Assembly (NCBI GenBank): GCA_003165315.1
Contig: PLSX01000276.1
Location: forward strand, 26,106 to 74,296
Direction of reading: 5' to 3'
DNA length: 48,191 bases
DNA from: Acidobacteriota bacterium
GTDB taxonomy: Bacteria > Acidobacteriota > Terriglobia > UBA7540
Position 1 is the first letter of the stretch. The number at the start of each line of letters is the position of its first letter. Positions 24,999 to 33,114 of the stretch are shown in pieces. Below the pieces are notes generated by a model. The model saw nothing but the letters and a program-made list of their open reading frames with translations, searched no databases and was not told the origin of the DNA. The position numbers were made by a program, and so were the translations under genes.

Positions 24999-25137
24999 CT
25001 AGAGCGGTTTTGATTTAAGTGTCCGCATTTCGTGCCACGGGCGTCCCGCCCGTGCCCGAGCATGGCCGGGACGGCCATGGCACATCTCAGCTTCCGGCTT
25101 CGCCGCGCTGTAACCACTTAATTCAAAAACGCTCTAG
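24999..25137. mobile_element. 139-bp MITE-like element carrying palindrome family B (copy 2)
   Basis: The ends are inverted repeats of about 23 bp: the left starts CTAGAGCGGTTTTGATT and the right, read inverted, starts CTAGAGCGTTTTTGAAT; 20 of 23 positions agree. The centre is the 52-bp palindrome at 25032-25083, also found inside hyuB. There is no transposase. The terminal CTAG at 25134-25137 supplies the stop codon of the AsmA-like gene, and the other end lies 41 bases upstream of the orphan gene's start. Confidence 0.75.
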
Positions 25138-26672
25138 AACACGCGTTTGATATCCAGTGCAAAGTGGGGGTCGCTTCCGGTTCCGGTAATCCTGATGGGC
25201 ACAAACGTTCCCGCCCCTTCTTTTTCAAACAGCTTATCGAAGGGCTTCAGCAGGAGTGCCTTCCAGCCGGTGGTAAGTTCAGAAAGAGTGGCCTGAAGGC
25301 GCAGTGACCCCTGGAAGTCGATTGCCTGACCGTGCAGGGCGTACGTTCCATCGAGATAAACGGAAGCTCCGGGGACTTCGAAGGTCAGATTCGATAGGGT
25401 CATGATGCCGTCACCCAGCACAAATTTGCCCGCGAAATCCGAGGCCACTGTGCCCGTGCTTTCGGCCGCGGCCTGCCCACTGCCCCGGCGGCTTAGCGAT
25501 GCCACCTTGCTTTGAATGTCGAGTTGGGAGAATTGGGCTTTGCTGATATGAAAATCGCCGTCAAGCTTCAAGCGGTCGGCCACGGTCCCCTTTCCCGGCG
25601 GGATGTCGATTCGCGTGCGAAAGGTTACGTCTCCCGTCATGGGGGGCTTATCCGCTGTCAAGGCCAGGCGCAACAGGTCTTCAAGCCGGGCGTGAGTGGA
25701 GACGGCGTCCAGCAACACCCTTCGATACCTGTCCCCCGGCACCCGGAACACGCCGCCGGTTGCCTGAATTTCCGAATTCAAAAGCTTGGCGTGGACAGAA
25801 TCAAGCATCGTGTTTCCCGTGGTGCCATCGACAATGGCGTGGAAGTGCGTATCGAGGGGGACGGGATGGCCGCTGATTCCAAGACTGAAGTCGGGCGTTG
25901 ACGTCTCTCCCTGAACGTCGATCCGATCAAGAGGGCCATTAAACTGTCCCTTGGATGCGAGGATGCCGCTGAGGCCTTTGATGGTGGAAAGATCCGCATG
26001 AGTGAATGTGTAGGCGCCGGCAAGCGGCGTCAGGCGCGGCTGATCCCTTTGCCATGGGCCGAATTCTCCGTGACTGTCGATCACCCCCTCGGGAACCGGA
26101 TTGGTCAACGTGGCCTCGTAAGCCATCGGTTGGCCGAGTCCAGCGTGTTGCAGCCGGAGAGATTGGATATAGAAAATATGGGGGAGCTTGTTGGGGTCCT
26201 TCACCAGCATGTCAAGTTCGGCACCATCGGCGACAATCTCATCCACGACAACTCGAAATGGCTGGGGGGCTTTCTTGTCTCGCGCCGGATGAGTGGCATG
26301 GGCCGCGCGAGGTTCCACCGGAGGCATTGTGACCTTCAAGCCTTCGAGAGTGATCTTCCGCACATGGCGAGTTCTCTTGAAAAGCTCCCAAAACGCAATT
26401 TCTGTCGAGACCTTTTTGATACGGATAAGGGGAGGAACATCCCTGCGGCCATGAAGCCGCAGGACAAGCCCCTGACCTCGAATAACGATCTTGGGGTAGA
26501 TGGAAATCTGAAGATCGGAGAACTCCACGTCGCTATCAAAATCTTCACTCAGCGTGCTCACCACGCGATTGCGCAGATACCCGGGAAGATGCGGCGCAAT
26601 TCGCTTCGCGGCGATCACTCCGGCAACCACCACCAGTACTATCGCGCCGCCAATGATCAGGATTCTTCGCAT
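25134..26672 (-). CDS. AsmA-like envelope protein
   Basis: A 512-residue protein with one N-terminal TM segment (RRILIIGGAIVLVVVAGVIA) and a long periplasmic beta-rich region. It follows the AsmA/YhdP/DUF748 pattern: FSDLQISIYPKIVIRG near the start, ITLEGLKVTMPP, SGILASKGQFNGPLDRIDV, and the C-terminal GKFVLGDGIMTLSNLTFEVP, YALHGQAIDFQGSLRLQA, then ITGTGSDPHFALD. Such proteins are thought to bridge the envelope in lipid transport or outer-membrane biogenesis. The start at 26672 is chosen because the upstream frame to 26879 lacks family sequence. The last codons read KRVF followed by a TAG inside the adjacent MITE end, so the original C-terminus may have been altered. Confidence 0.82.
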   Translation of the reverse strand: MRRILIIGGAIVLVVVAGVIAAKRIAPHLPGYLRNRVVSTLSEDFDSDVEFSDLQISIYPKIVIRGQGLVLRLHGRRDVPPLIRIKKVSTEIAFWELFKRTRHVRKITLEGLKVTMPPVEPRAAHATHPARDKKAPQPFRVVVDEIVADGAELDMLVKDPNKLPHIFYIQSLRLQHAGLGQPMAYEATLTNPVPEGVIDSHGEFGPWQRDQPRLTPLAGAYTFTHADLSTIKGLSGILASKGQFNGPLDRIDVQGETSTPDFSLGISGHPVPLDTHFHAIVDGTTGNTMLDSVHAKLLNSEIQATGGVFRVPGDRYRRVLLDAVSTHARLEDLLRLALTADKPPMTGDVTFRTRIDIPPGKGTVADRLKLDGDFHISKAQFSQLDIQSKVASLSRRGSGQAAAESTGTVASDFAGKFVLGDGIMTLSNLTFEVPGASVYLDGTYALHGQAIDFQGSLRLQATLSELTTGWKALLLKPFDKLFEKEGAGTFVPIRITGTGSDPHFALDIKRVF

Positions 26673-27237
26673 CGAATTGGATTGCGCTCTCGATCTTAAC
26701 TTAAAGCCCCACAAAGACCAGTTTCGCACAATTCTCGCAAGGAAGTTGAAATCCGGCGCGACGCTCGATTCATGGTGCACGGGAAACGCGCCACCCCTCC
26801 ACCAATGCGTGACGAAGTGACATAGCCACTCCTCGTTGTGCAGGAAAAACGACACAGGCAGGAGTACCTGCGTCACCAAAGTGAACGGTAAGTATCTGGT
26901 TCCGAGCTAAATTCGTCGGCAGCGCTAAGCCATGGGGAATTGAACTCACGCTGAAATGACGTGTTGCGGCGACGGGCTTGAGGAATATACTGGGCTCGAT
27001 GTCTTGACTTCGGCGCTTGGTGGTATCGGACTGTTGGTTTTTATCACCGGAAGATTGGCCTTGGGCGAGCGAACACGATTACTCCGGAAACGTTAGTGAT
27101 GCACCCGTGACGCCCAGCGGCCTGTCGGTCGATCGCGTGTTGTTGCCCGCCGACCCGCACACACGCATTTGAATTTAGGTGAAAGAACTTGAACCATACC
27201 CTAAGACGGACAGCTATTCTTGCTGTAACCGTGAAAC
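26673..27237. other. Divergent intergenic region between AsmA-like and TlpA-like genes
   Basis: About 565 bases without a credible gene. A 24-base stretch at 26951-26974 recurs at 44781-44804 with 22 of 24 matches and sits upstream of divergent genes in both places. The promoters for the two flanking genes must lie here, but I cannot point to convincing -35/-10 pairs. Confidence 0.4.
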
Positions 27238-27294
27238 GAGGCGTACCGAGGAGTAATTTTTCTCGGAGAAAAATAACTCCTCGCTACGCCGCTC
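27238..27294. repeat. Palindromic element (family E, copy 1) upstream of the PDZ-thioredoxin gene
   Basis: A nearly perfect palindrome: GGCGTA, GAGGAGT, ATTTTTCT on the left answered by AGAAAAAT, ACTCCTC, TACGCC on the right, around CGG. It ends 9 bases before the start codon at 27304, and the ribosome-binding site GAGGGGAG directly follows it. Other copies are at 28152-28191 and 48091-48147. Confidence 0.85.
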
Positions 27295-27303
27295 GAGGGG
27301 AGC

Positions 27304-28152
27304 ATGATAAATCTACGCCAGCCATTATTGATATGCCTTATGACGACCATTGCGGGCTTACCCGTGCACGGGAAGGAGCAGCAACGACTACGATTGAATT
27401 TAACGCGAGAAGCGCCGGAGGCTTCACTTTCTGGTTACCCGAATCCGGAACCGCAGGCTATGACAAGTCGATATGGGATCGGGGTAGCTTTGCAGACAAG
27501 CCCCAATGCACTTGTCATTGTCAGTACTCGACCTGGAGGCCCGGCCGAACAGGCGGGCCTGAAAAAAGGCGATGAAATCATCGCGGTTGATGGCAATCCG
27601 GTTGCGTCCGGCGGGGGAAGCCTCCTCACCACCACGCGGGCAGCGCCAGCGACGATTCGAATCCGGCGTGGATCGAAAGAACTTGAGGTAACCGTTCAGC
27701 GAGCATCCATGGAGCGGATTTATAATCTTCCGCCGCGAGGAAAGCCGGCACCTTCGTTCGCTCTGCCAGATACGAGCGGCAAGATTGTTTCGCTGCAAGA
27801 ATTCAAGGGTAGAGCTGTCATTGTGACTTTCTGGGCCACTTGGTGCGGTCCCTGCGTGGCGGAATCTGTTGAGTTGAACAAATTAGCCCGAAAGTACGAA
27901 CATCTTGTCTTCTTGGGTCTCGACGTTGATGACAAGCCCGATGAACTACAAAAATTCCTGCAAGAACGGACGCTTTCCTATACCGTGCTGAAGGCGGGAA
28001 AGATTAATGGACCGGTGGCCACGAGTTACGGTGTAACCGGGCTCCCGCTTACTGTAGTCATCGCAGCGAACGGTCTGGTTGATTTCGTGGCGGCTGGCGG
28101 CGTACCAGAGGGCACCTTGGAAACGCACGTCCGCAGTGCGATGGACCAATAG
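27304..28152 (+). CDS. Secreted PDZ-thioredoxin (TlpA/ResA-like) fusion protein
   Basis: A 282-residue protein. Residues 1-23 (MINLRQPLLICLMTTIAGLP) form a signal peptide. A PDZ domain at about 56-132 has RPGGPAEQAGLKKGDEIIAV, the ligand-loop and carboxylate-binding region. A thioredoxin-like domain at about 145-280 contains the redox motif WCGPC, TSYGVTGLPLTVVI with the cis-Pro, and FWATWCGPC context typical of TlpA/ResA. The role is probably thiol reduction or exchange in the periplasm, with PDZ for partner binding. GAGGGGAGC precedes the ATG. Palindromic elements abut the gene at both ends, and the downstream one begins at the stop codon. Confidence 0.9.
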   Translation: MINLRQPLLICLMTTIAGLPVHGKEQQRLRLNLTREAPEASLSGYPNPEPQAMTSRYGIGVALQTSPNALVIVSTRPGGPAEQAGLKKGDEIIAVDGNPVASGGGSLLTTTRAAPATIRIRRGSKELEVTVQRASMERIYNLPPRGKPAPSFALPDTSGKIVSLQEFKGRAVIVTFWATWCGPCVAESVELNKLARKYEHLVFLGLDVDDKPDELQKFLQERTLSYTVLKAGKINGPVATSYGVTGLPLTVVIAANGLVDFVAAGGVPEGTLETHVRSAMDQ

Positions 28153-28191
28153 CGGCGTACGGCAGAGTAATTTTTCTTGGAGAAAAATAGC
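28152..28191. repeat. Palindromic element (family E, copy 2, truncated)
   Basis: GCGGCGTACGGCAGAGTAAT followed by TTTTCTTGGAGAAAAAT matches the left arm and loop of copies 1 and 3, but the right arm is lost after AGAAAAATAG. Its first base is the last base of the TAG stop codon of the PDZ-thioredoxin gene. Confidence 0.75.
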
Positions 28192-28243
28192 TTGACGGTG
28201 TTGGCGGAGACTCATGATTTTGGGAGTCTGCGCTCTACCGGCA

Positions 28244-28271
28244 GATCTGAGATTTAAGATTTGAGATTTCA
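28244..28271. repeat. Heptad repeat tract (GATTTGA)
   Basis: Four units: GATCTGA, GATTTAA, GATTTGA, GATTTCA. It lies in the intergenic desert downstream of the PDZ-thioredoxin gene. A short GTGACGA/GTGACGC pair follows near 28299. Confidence 0.8.
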
Positions 28272-28374
28272 GAAAAGGGCGGCAAGCAGCAGAAAAAGTG
28301 ACGAGTGACGCGGAAGAAAAGTCCCCAGTCCGAAGACGGAAAAACGGTGGCCAGTCGTTAGTGGCCTGGACTCT

Positions 28375-28589
28375 AGTGTGGTGTCCCGCGTAATTCTTGA
28401 CAACGATGTATTGCAAGGACCCCCTCACCCCCGTACCCTTCTCCCCCAAGGGGGCGAGGGGAGGGTTGATTTTACTGCCCTCGCCCCCTGGGGGGGAGAG
28501 CGGGGCGCGCTTCCGGCGCTTTCGTCAGCCGGGGCGGGCCGAGTAAGGGGGTCTCGCCGATTGTCAATTCTTGTGTGGGACACCACACT
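28375..28589. mobile_element. 215-bp MITE-like element with perfect 13-bp terminal inverted repeats
   Basis: AGTGTGGTGTCCC (28375-28387) and GGGACACCACACT (28577-28589) are perfect inverted ends, and the symmetry continues weakly inward (TTCTTGACA / TGTCAATTC). The interior carries a family-C-like core: CCCCCTCACCC, CTCCCCCAAGGGGGCGAGG, then CCCTCGCCCCC and AAGGGGGTCTC. There is no ORF for a transposase, so it would need one in trans. Target-site duplication is not clear. Confidence 0.7.
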
Positions 28590-28936
28590 GGATTGACACT
28601 TTGTCTCTTGACAAATTGAGCCGAATAGTATAGGCTAGATATGCGATGAGGCCCCCACGCACCACCGCTCCCAGGCAGGCTCCCCCAACAAGTCTAGCTC
28701 CCCAACCCACCCCGCAATCCTTCAAAATCACTCCGCAACAGGAAATGTCGAAGAGGCAAAATGCCTCCAGGAGAGGGTACAGGTTACGGTTTACAGTGGA
28801 CAGGGGAGGAGTGGGGCGGAATGCGGCCTCCTACAACAATTACCCACGGATTGGGCCCATGCTCGGACCGGCGAGAGAACGCATGAAAAATAATCAAACG
28901 CAGGAAGTGAAATTTTCAAAGCTATGCCGCATAAAT
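28590..28936. other. Intergenic desert between mobile-element relics
   Basis: No credible gene. A possible ORF at 28646-29068 runs across a palindromic element and the edge of the large inverted repeat, has low-complexity composition and is not supported. I see no RNA gene. Confidence 0.4.
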
Positions 28937-28988
28937 TGTAGCGTCGATCTCCGATCGACGGCGGCGGCGGTCGGAGACCGCCGCTACA
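28937..28988. repeat. Palindromic element (family D, copy 2)
   Basis: TGTAGCGTCGATCTCCGATC followed by GACGGCGGCGG and closing CCGCCGCTACA. It is shorter in the centre than the copy at 15421-15488. It lies about 20 bases outside the right arm of the large inverted repeat. Confidence 0.8.
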
Positions 28989-29009
28989 GCTCGAGGCGCG
29001 AAAAAGGCA

Positions 29010-29522
29010 TGACAATTTATCAAGCGCAAGCAGGCAAATGGTTAAAGTTGTGGACAGGAAGTCGTTAGGGGAGCAAGCTCCGAAAAAAGATGTTATTTTC
29101 GACGATCAAAGCCACTAAGTGTATGAAAAAAAGCAAAACGTGGACAAAATGCCACCCCAATATTCGAACAATTTTTCGAAATGACGTGAAATGAGTGACA
29201 TCTTAGGCCCAGATAAGACCAAAATGCGGCCCATATACTCCAAATGACAGGAAAGCAACACCTAATCACATGTTCTTCACCGCCCCCGTCGCTTTCGCTC
29301 CGGCCCCTCCTCGTTCGATGAGGGGAGCCACGGGCGAAACAAAACTCCCCGCCTGATTCAGAGCTTGTCCTGAACGCAGTGAAGGAATGGGGCCGCCGCG
29401 TTAGCGGCGGGGGTGGTTACCGGGGGCAATTTGGCGAGACTTCGGACAACAAGTCGTGAGCGGATCAGGGACGAACAATGGCTGGACTTCAAAAATGAAG
29501 GTGCATCCGGCGATATTCATGA
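29010..29522. repeat. Right copy of the ~520-bp dispersed inverted repeat
   Basis: Inverted relative to 1-535. Landmarks in order: GCAGGCAAATGG at 29029, ACGATCAAAGCCACTAAGTG at 29102, GAAATGAGTGACATCTTAGG near 29188, family A element at 29278-29418, and GAAGGTGCATCCGGCGATAT near 29498. Indels of a few bases separate the two copies. The family-D palindrome is present only next to this copy. Confidence 0.85.
29278..29418. repeat. Nested palindromic element (family A, copy 2)
   Basis: Begins CACCGCCCCCGTCGC and ends GGCGGGGGTGGT, with the inner CCCCTCCTCG/CGATGAGGGG hairpin. It is inverted relative to the copy at 101-242 and slightly diverged. Confidence 0.7.
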
Positions 29523-29918
29523 AAACAAAGGAACGGGTAAAAATGGATGAGCCAAATCCCCGGAAATATACCGGGGGTCTGACATCCGAATCTTGTGGCA
29601 AGCAGGAGCGGCCAGATCCTAACTCCTGACTCCTAGCTCCTAGTTTCTCCCCTTGCAGGTATATCCCGAGAAGTTGTTGAAAACAAAGGGTCGAAATAAT
29701 TTACCCATAAGTTATTGAAAATAAGCAGGTTATTAAATAACTGCGTATCTGTATGGTTCAAAGGTAGTTAGTTGAGATTTTCCCGGCAGCGCGCATGGAT
29801 GCACCCGTGCTAATGACTCGGCTTTCCTCACCCGATGGGGTGATAACGTACGGGGCGCCCAGGTTTTCAGGCTTTTGCCGACAAGTTGGGCTACGGTCAG
29901 GCCATAAAGAGCGACGGG
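29523..29918. other. AT-rich intergenic region downstream of the GHMP kinase gene
   Basis: About 400 bases without a gene. It contains the heptad tract at 29618-29645 (CCTAACT, CCTGACT, CCTAGCT, CCTAGTT) and an AT-rich segment at about 29680-29750 with short TTATTGAAA and TTATTAAATAA motifs of lower GC than its surroundings. I do not recognise its function. Confidence 0.4.
29618..29645. repeat. Heptad repeat tract (CCTAACT)
   Basis: Four 7-base units CCTAACT, CCTGACT, CCTAGCT, CCTAGTT in the gap between the large inverted repeat and the GHMP kinase gene. Confidence 0.85.
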
Positions 29919-30989
29919 CTATCCATTGCGGCCCGGAATCGCCTCCCAGGTACGGAGGCCAGTTCGGCTGAGGTAGATGGGGATGTTTTTGAAGAGGGGA
30001 TTCTCGGCTTCAATGTCGCGGATCATGGCGCGTTTCACGTGGGACAATTCGCCCGAAAGGATGGTCAACGATCCGCCGTCGCCTCCCGCGCCATTAACCT
30101 TCCATCCCAAGGCGCCGTGGGCCTTGGCGATTTCGATCACCCGCCGAGCGTCCGCGCTGACAAGGTCATGATGAAGGCGTTCCTGTGCTTCGGTGTTCTC
30201 GATCATGGCCCGGCCAAACCCGACAAAATCTCCGGCATAGACGGCGTCGCGGGACTTCTCCGGCGTCGCCCGCAAGTCCTGAAGCTTCTGGCAATCCGGG
30301 CCCAGGCCTTCGAGTTCGCGAATCACCTTTTCATGGACAGCGGATGAGGTGTGCGATTTGCCGAAGTAGATCAGCACCAGGCGCCTTTCCAGTTCCCACC
30401 AGATGCTGTTGGACACCTGAATGGGTGAAACGGTACAGTGGGGATAGTCGAACATCTCGATGTAGTTGATGCCGCCATAGGCTGAGCATAACTGGTCCTG
30501 GATGCCGCATTGAAGCTTCAGCATCTGGGTTTCAATCGATTGGGCGGTGTAGGCAACCTCGTGAGCTGTCAGGTGGCGGCGGGTAAGGCGGTCAAGCGCG
30601 CCGACCATCGCCACGCCCACGGCGGCCGAGGTTCCGGTGGAGGCTCCACTGGGCGCTTCGGAGAATATCGTGACTTTAAGTGCCAGATCCGAGGGCACCT
30701 GCATGCGTTCAATCGCCGCCTCCAGCAGCGGATGCTCACCCCAGCCCCCTTTCCGCTGGGTTATGGAAAAGCGCTGGCCGTAGTTCTCCGCAAACACCAG
30801 AACGGGCTGGGGTTGATCGTCGCGGTGGAAGACTTCCACCTGAACTTCCACGTAAGGATAGACGCCGATGTTGAAGATCTTGCCGGTCTTGGCAAACCAG
30901 GTGTCCGTCCAGCCGCCATTGTCACAAATGCGGATGGGCGCAACGCCATTGATGATGCGCAACGGTCGTTCCCCAGCCTTATCCGTCAT
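29919..30989 (-). CDS. GHMP-family sugar kinase (heptose-7-phosphate kinase-like)
   Basis: A 356-residue cytosolic kinase. The N-terminal APIRICDNGGWTDTW resembles the GGGTD motif of D-glycero-D-manno-heptose 7-phosphate kinases (HddA) and L-fucokinase C-terminal domains. GHMP motif 2, PSGASTGTSAAVG, lies at about 111-124 and binds ATP phosphates; motif 3, KVNGAGGDGGSLTIL, is near the C-terminus. KLQCGIQDQLCSAYGGINYI is the typical substrate-side motif. The likely role is anomeric phosphorylation of a sugar for nucleotide-sugar synthesis. The start at 30989 has GGAGG 6 bases upstream; the longer frame to 31088 is rejected. There are no partner hdd genes nearby. Confidence 0.85.
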   Translation of the reverse strand: MTDKAGERPLRIINGVAPIRICDNGGWTDTWFAKTGKIFNIGVYPYVEVQVEVFHRDDQPQPVLVFAENYGQRFSITQRKGGWGEHPLLEAAIERMQVPSDLALKVTIFSEAPSGASTGTSAAVGVAMVGALDRLTRRHLTAHEVAYTAQSIETQMLKLQCGIQDQLCSAYGGINYIEMFDYPHCTVSPIQVSNSIWWELERRLVLIYFGKSHTSSAVHEKVIRELEGLGPDCQKLQDLRATPEKSRDAVYAGDFVGFGRAMIENTEAQERLHHDLVSADARRVIEIAKAHGALGWKVNGAGGDGGSLTILSGELSHVKRAMIRDIEAENPLFKNIPIYLSRTGLRTWEAIPGRNG

Positions 30990-31343
30990 GCTTTGCCTCC
31001 AAGTGGCGAGCCGTGGGGGAACCCGGAAGCCTGATTTCCCGCCCGGCTCTTTTCCCTCATTCATGTCCCCGAAGCGTAATCGTACCACAATCGCATGGCG
31101 CCGGAACCTTGGGACGAACGTTCGCCGAGCGTTCCAACCCCATTGCGGTCATTCTCTTGCCGAGGCGGGGAAAGCAAACAACCCCCATAACCATTTATCC
31201 ATCGAATCCATCAGCAGTTGTGTGTCAATATCTGGAATTCCCCCTAAGCTTTGCCTTGCGTGTGCTGGGCGGGAACCGGGAATGCCGCAGGAGGAATATC
31301 TAAGATCATTTCAGCCGCGGCGCAGGAGATAGGGAAAACTTCG

Positions 31344-32558
31344 ATGATGACCCGAGATTACCTGAATGAGGCAGCCCCGCGACGAGTCCGTGATTTACCG
31401 CGGCGATCCTCTGTTGGGCAACGATTTCGCCTTGCCCTTTTAGTGGCGCCACTCTTCCTGGCGGCGGACCAACCGATGCGCAGCGCACAATCGCTGGGGA
31501 CGGAGCAAGCCCAGGGGCCGCCCATCACCGCGCACGTGAAAGTGGTGAATGTCCTTGCCACCGTGCGGGATAAAAAGGGCGCCATTATCCGCGACCTTGA
31601 CCGTGACGATTTCGAGCTGAAAGAGGATGACCGTCCGCAGAACATCCGCTACTTCTCCCATGAGACCGATCTTCCCCTGAGCCTCGGCATGTTGGTGGAT
31701 ACCAGCTTCAGCCAGCGCCGCGTTCTGGGCGATGAGCGTGACGCCGCGGGCAATTTTCTGGACCAGGTGCTGCGCGTCGATAAAGACAAGGCGTTTGTCA
31801 TTCACTTTGACAAGGAAGTGGAACTCCTCCAGGACCTCACCTCCTCACGGAAGAAATTGCAGGACGCGCTGAGCCTCTTGCAAGTGCCGGAACGCACCGA
31901 TGACGATCGTGGCGATTCGCCCAATCAAGGCCAGGACCAGGGCGGGCAAGGCGAGAGCGGAGGCGAACATCGCCACGGTGGGCGGAGTCATGGCGGTACT
32001 GCGTTGTACGATGCGGTCTACCTCGCCTCAAGCGACATTATGGCCAAGCAGGAAGGACGGAAGGCACTGATCGTCCTCTCCGACGGAGTGGACCGGGGCA
32101 GCAAGAAGACCCTTGCAAGCGCCATAGAAGCCGTACAACGCGCAGATACGCTGGTTTACTCCATTCTATTCGCCCAAGAGCAAGAAGGAGGCGGCGGTAG
32201 TGGCGGCGGCATGGGCCGTCATGGGGGATGGGGTGGCGGCGGCATGGGAGGCAGGATGGGTGGTGGCATGGGCCGTCATGGAGGTGGGTATCCCCGCCCA
32301 CAAGAATCTCGACCGGACGGGAAGAAGATTCTCGAAAAGCTTTCCAAGGAATCTGGTGGGCGCTTTTTCGAGGCTTCCAAAAAGCACCCCCTTGAGGAGA
32401 TGTTCAGCCAAATCCAGGAGGAATTGCGCAGCCAGTACAGCCTGGGATATACACCGGATCCACCCGATGCCGGAGCCGGATATCACAAAATTACCCTGAC
32501 TACGAAGAAGAAGGATCTAACGGTGCAAGCTCGCGATGGCTACTTTAGCGGGAATTGA
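31344..32558 (+). CDS. Secreted VWFA-domain protein, acidobacterial TIGR03436 type, with Gly/His/Met-rich inserts
   Basis: A 404-residue protein. An N-terminal Arg-rich segment and a hydrophobic stretch (RLALLVAPLFLAA) near 30-42 form a signal or anchor. The family motif VRDKKGAIIRDLDRDDFELK follows. The VWA domain keeps a full MIDAS: DTSFS at 119-123, the Thr of GGTALYD near 219, and VLSDGVDRG. Two insertions are unusual: Gln/Gly/His-rich (GGEHRHGGRSHGG) just before the MIDAS Thr, and a Gly/Met/His/Trp-rich stretch (GGGMGRHGGWGGGG...) near 285-315. The latter could bind metal or be a flexible linker. This family is numerous in Acidobacteriota with no settled function. Confidence 0.88.
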   Translation: MMTRDYLNEAAPRRVRDLPRRSSVGQRFRLALLVAPLFLAADQPMRSAQSLGTEQAQGPPITAHVKVVNVLATVRDKKGAIIRDLDRDDFELKEDDRPQNIRYFSHETDLPLSLGMLVDTSFSQRRVLGDERDAAGNFLDQVLRVDKDKAFVIHFDKEVELLQDLTSSRKKLQDALSLLQVPERTDDDRGDSPNQGQDQGGQGESGGEHRHGGRSHGGTALYDAVYLASSDIMAKQEGRKALIVLSDGVDRGSKKTLASAIEAVQRADTLVYSILFAQEQEGGGGSGGGMGRHGGWGGGGMGGRMGGGMGRHGGGYPRPQESRPDGKKILEKLSKESGGRFFEASKKHPLEEMFSQIQEELRSQYSLGYTPDPPDAGAGYHKITLTTKKKDLTVQARDGYFSGN

Positions 32559-32588
32559 CGACCGGTTCATATTAACAGGCACGGCATA

Positions 32589-33107
32589 TCACGTGATGAA
32601 CAGAACCATATGCTCAACGTCGAAATAGCGATCGCCGATTCTAAGTCCGCGAGGTTCCACGCCGTAGGTCTTGAAGCCGAGGGAGCGATAGAGGTCCATT
32701 GCAGCTTCTTGCCCACACACGACGGTGAGGACAACTTGCTCCACACCCGGGCAGGCCCTGATTCTCCCCAATAAAGCCGCCAGCACGGCCCGCCCCAACC
32801 CCATCCCGCGGCATCCTTCGCGCACATAGACACCCCAGATCCTGCCGATGTGCCGTGCCTTCGAGATTCGAAAACGGTAGAATCCAGCCATGCCCACCAG
32901 TTGGCCTTGATGAAAGGCGCCGGAGACAATGTTGTCGTCAGGCTTGGCGGCAAGGCGTTCCACTGCTGACTCGATTGTGGATTGCCGATGCTCTTCCGCG
33001 GATTCGCCAAAGGATTGCGGCTCGCGTTCAAGTGCCTCCAGCCGCAAGTGCCAGTAGGCCTCAGCATCGCGAGCAGTGAGAAGGCGGATTTCAATGCCAG
33101 TCGTCAT
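32589..33107 (-). CDS. GNAT family N-acetyltransferase
   Basis: A 172-residue acetyl-CoA-dependent acetyltransferase. IEIRLLTARDAEAYWHLRLE is a typical GNAT N-terminus, WGVYVREGCRGMGLGRAVLA holds the CoA-binding R-G-x-G-L-G motif, and DLYRSLGFKTYGVEPRGLRI closes the fold. The segment IRACPGVEQVVLTVVCGQEA replaces the more usual V-x-N-x-A stretch. Substrate unknown. It is convergent with the VWFA gene, with 30 bases between stops. Confidence 0.88.
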   Translation of the reverse strand: MTTGIEIRLLTARDAEAYWHLRLEALEREPQSFGESAEEHRQSTIESAVERLAAKPDDNIVSGAFHQGQLVGMAGFYRFRISKARHIGRIWGVYVREGCRGMGLGRAVLAALLGRIRACPGVEQVVLTVVCGQEAAMDLYRSLGFKTYGVEPRGLRIGDRYFDVEHMVLFIT

Positions 33108-33114
33108 GAGAAGA

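Noticed and set aside
24959-25117. Extended N-terminus of the 736-residue protein
   Set aside because: The extra residues (including GHGRDARGTK) are encoded by the MITE at 24999-25137, and a better start exists at 24958.
28646-29068. 140-codon ORF in the repeat-rich desert
   Set aside because: It crosses a palindromic element and the edge of the inverted repeat, and its composition is not protein-like.
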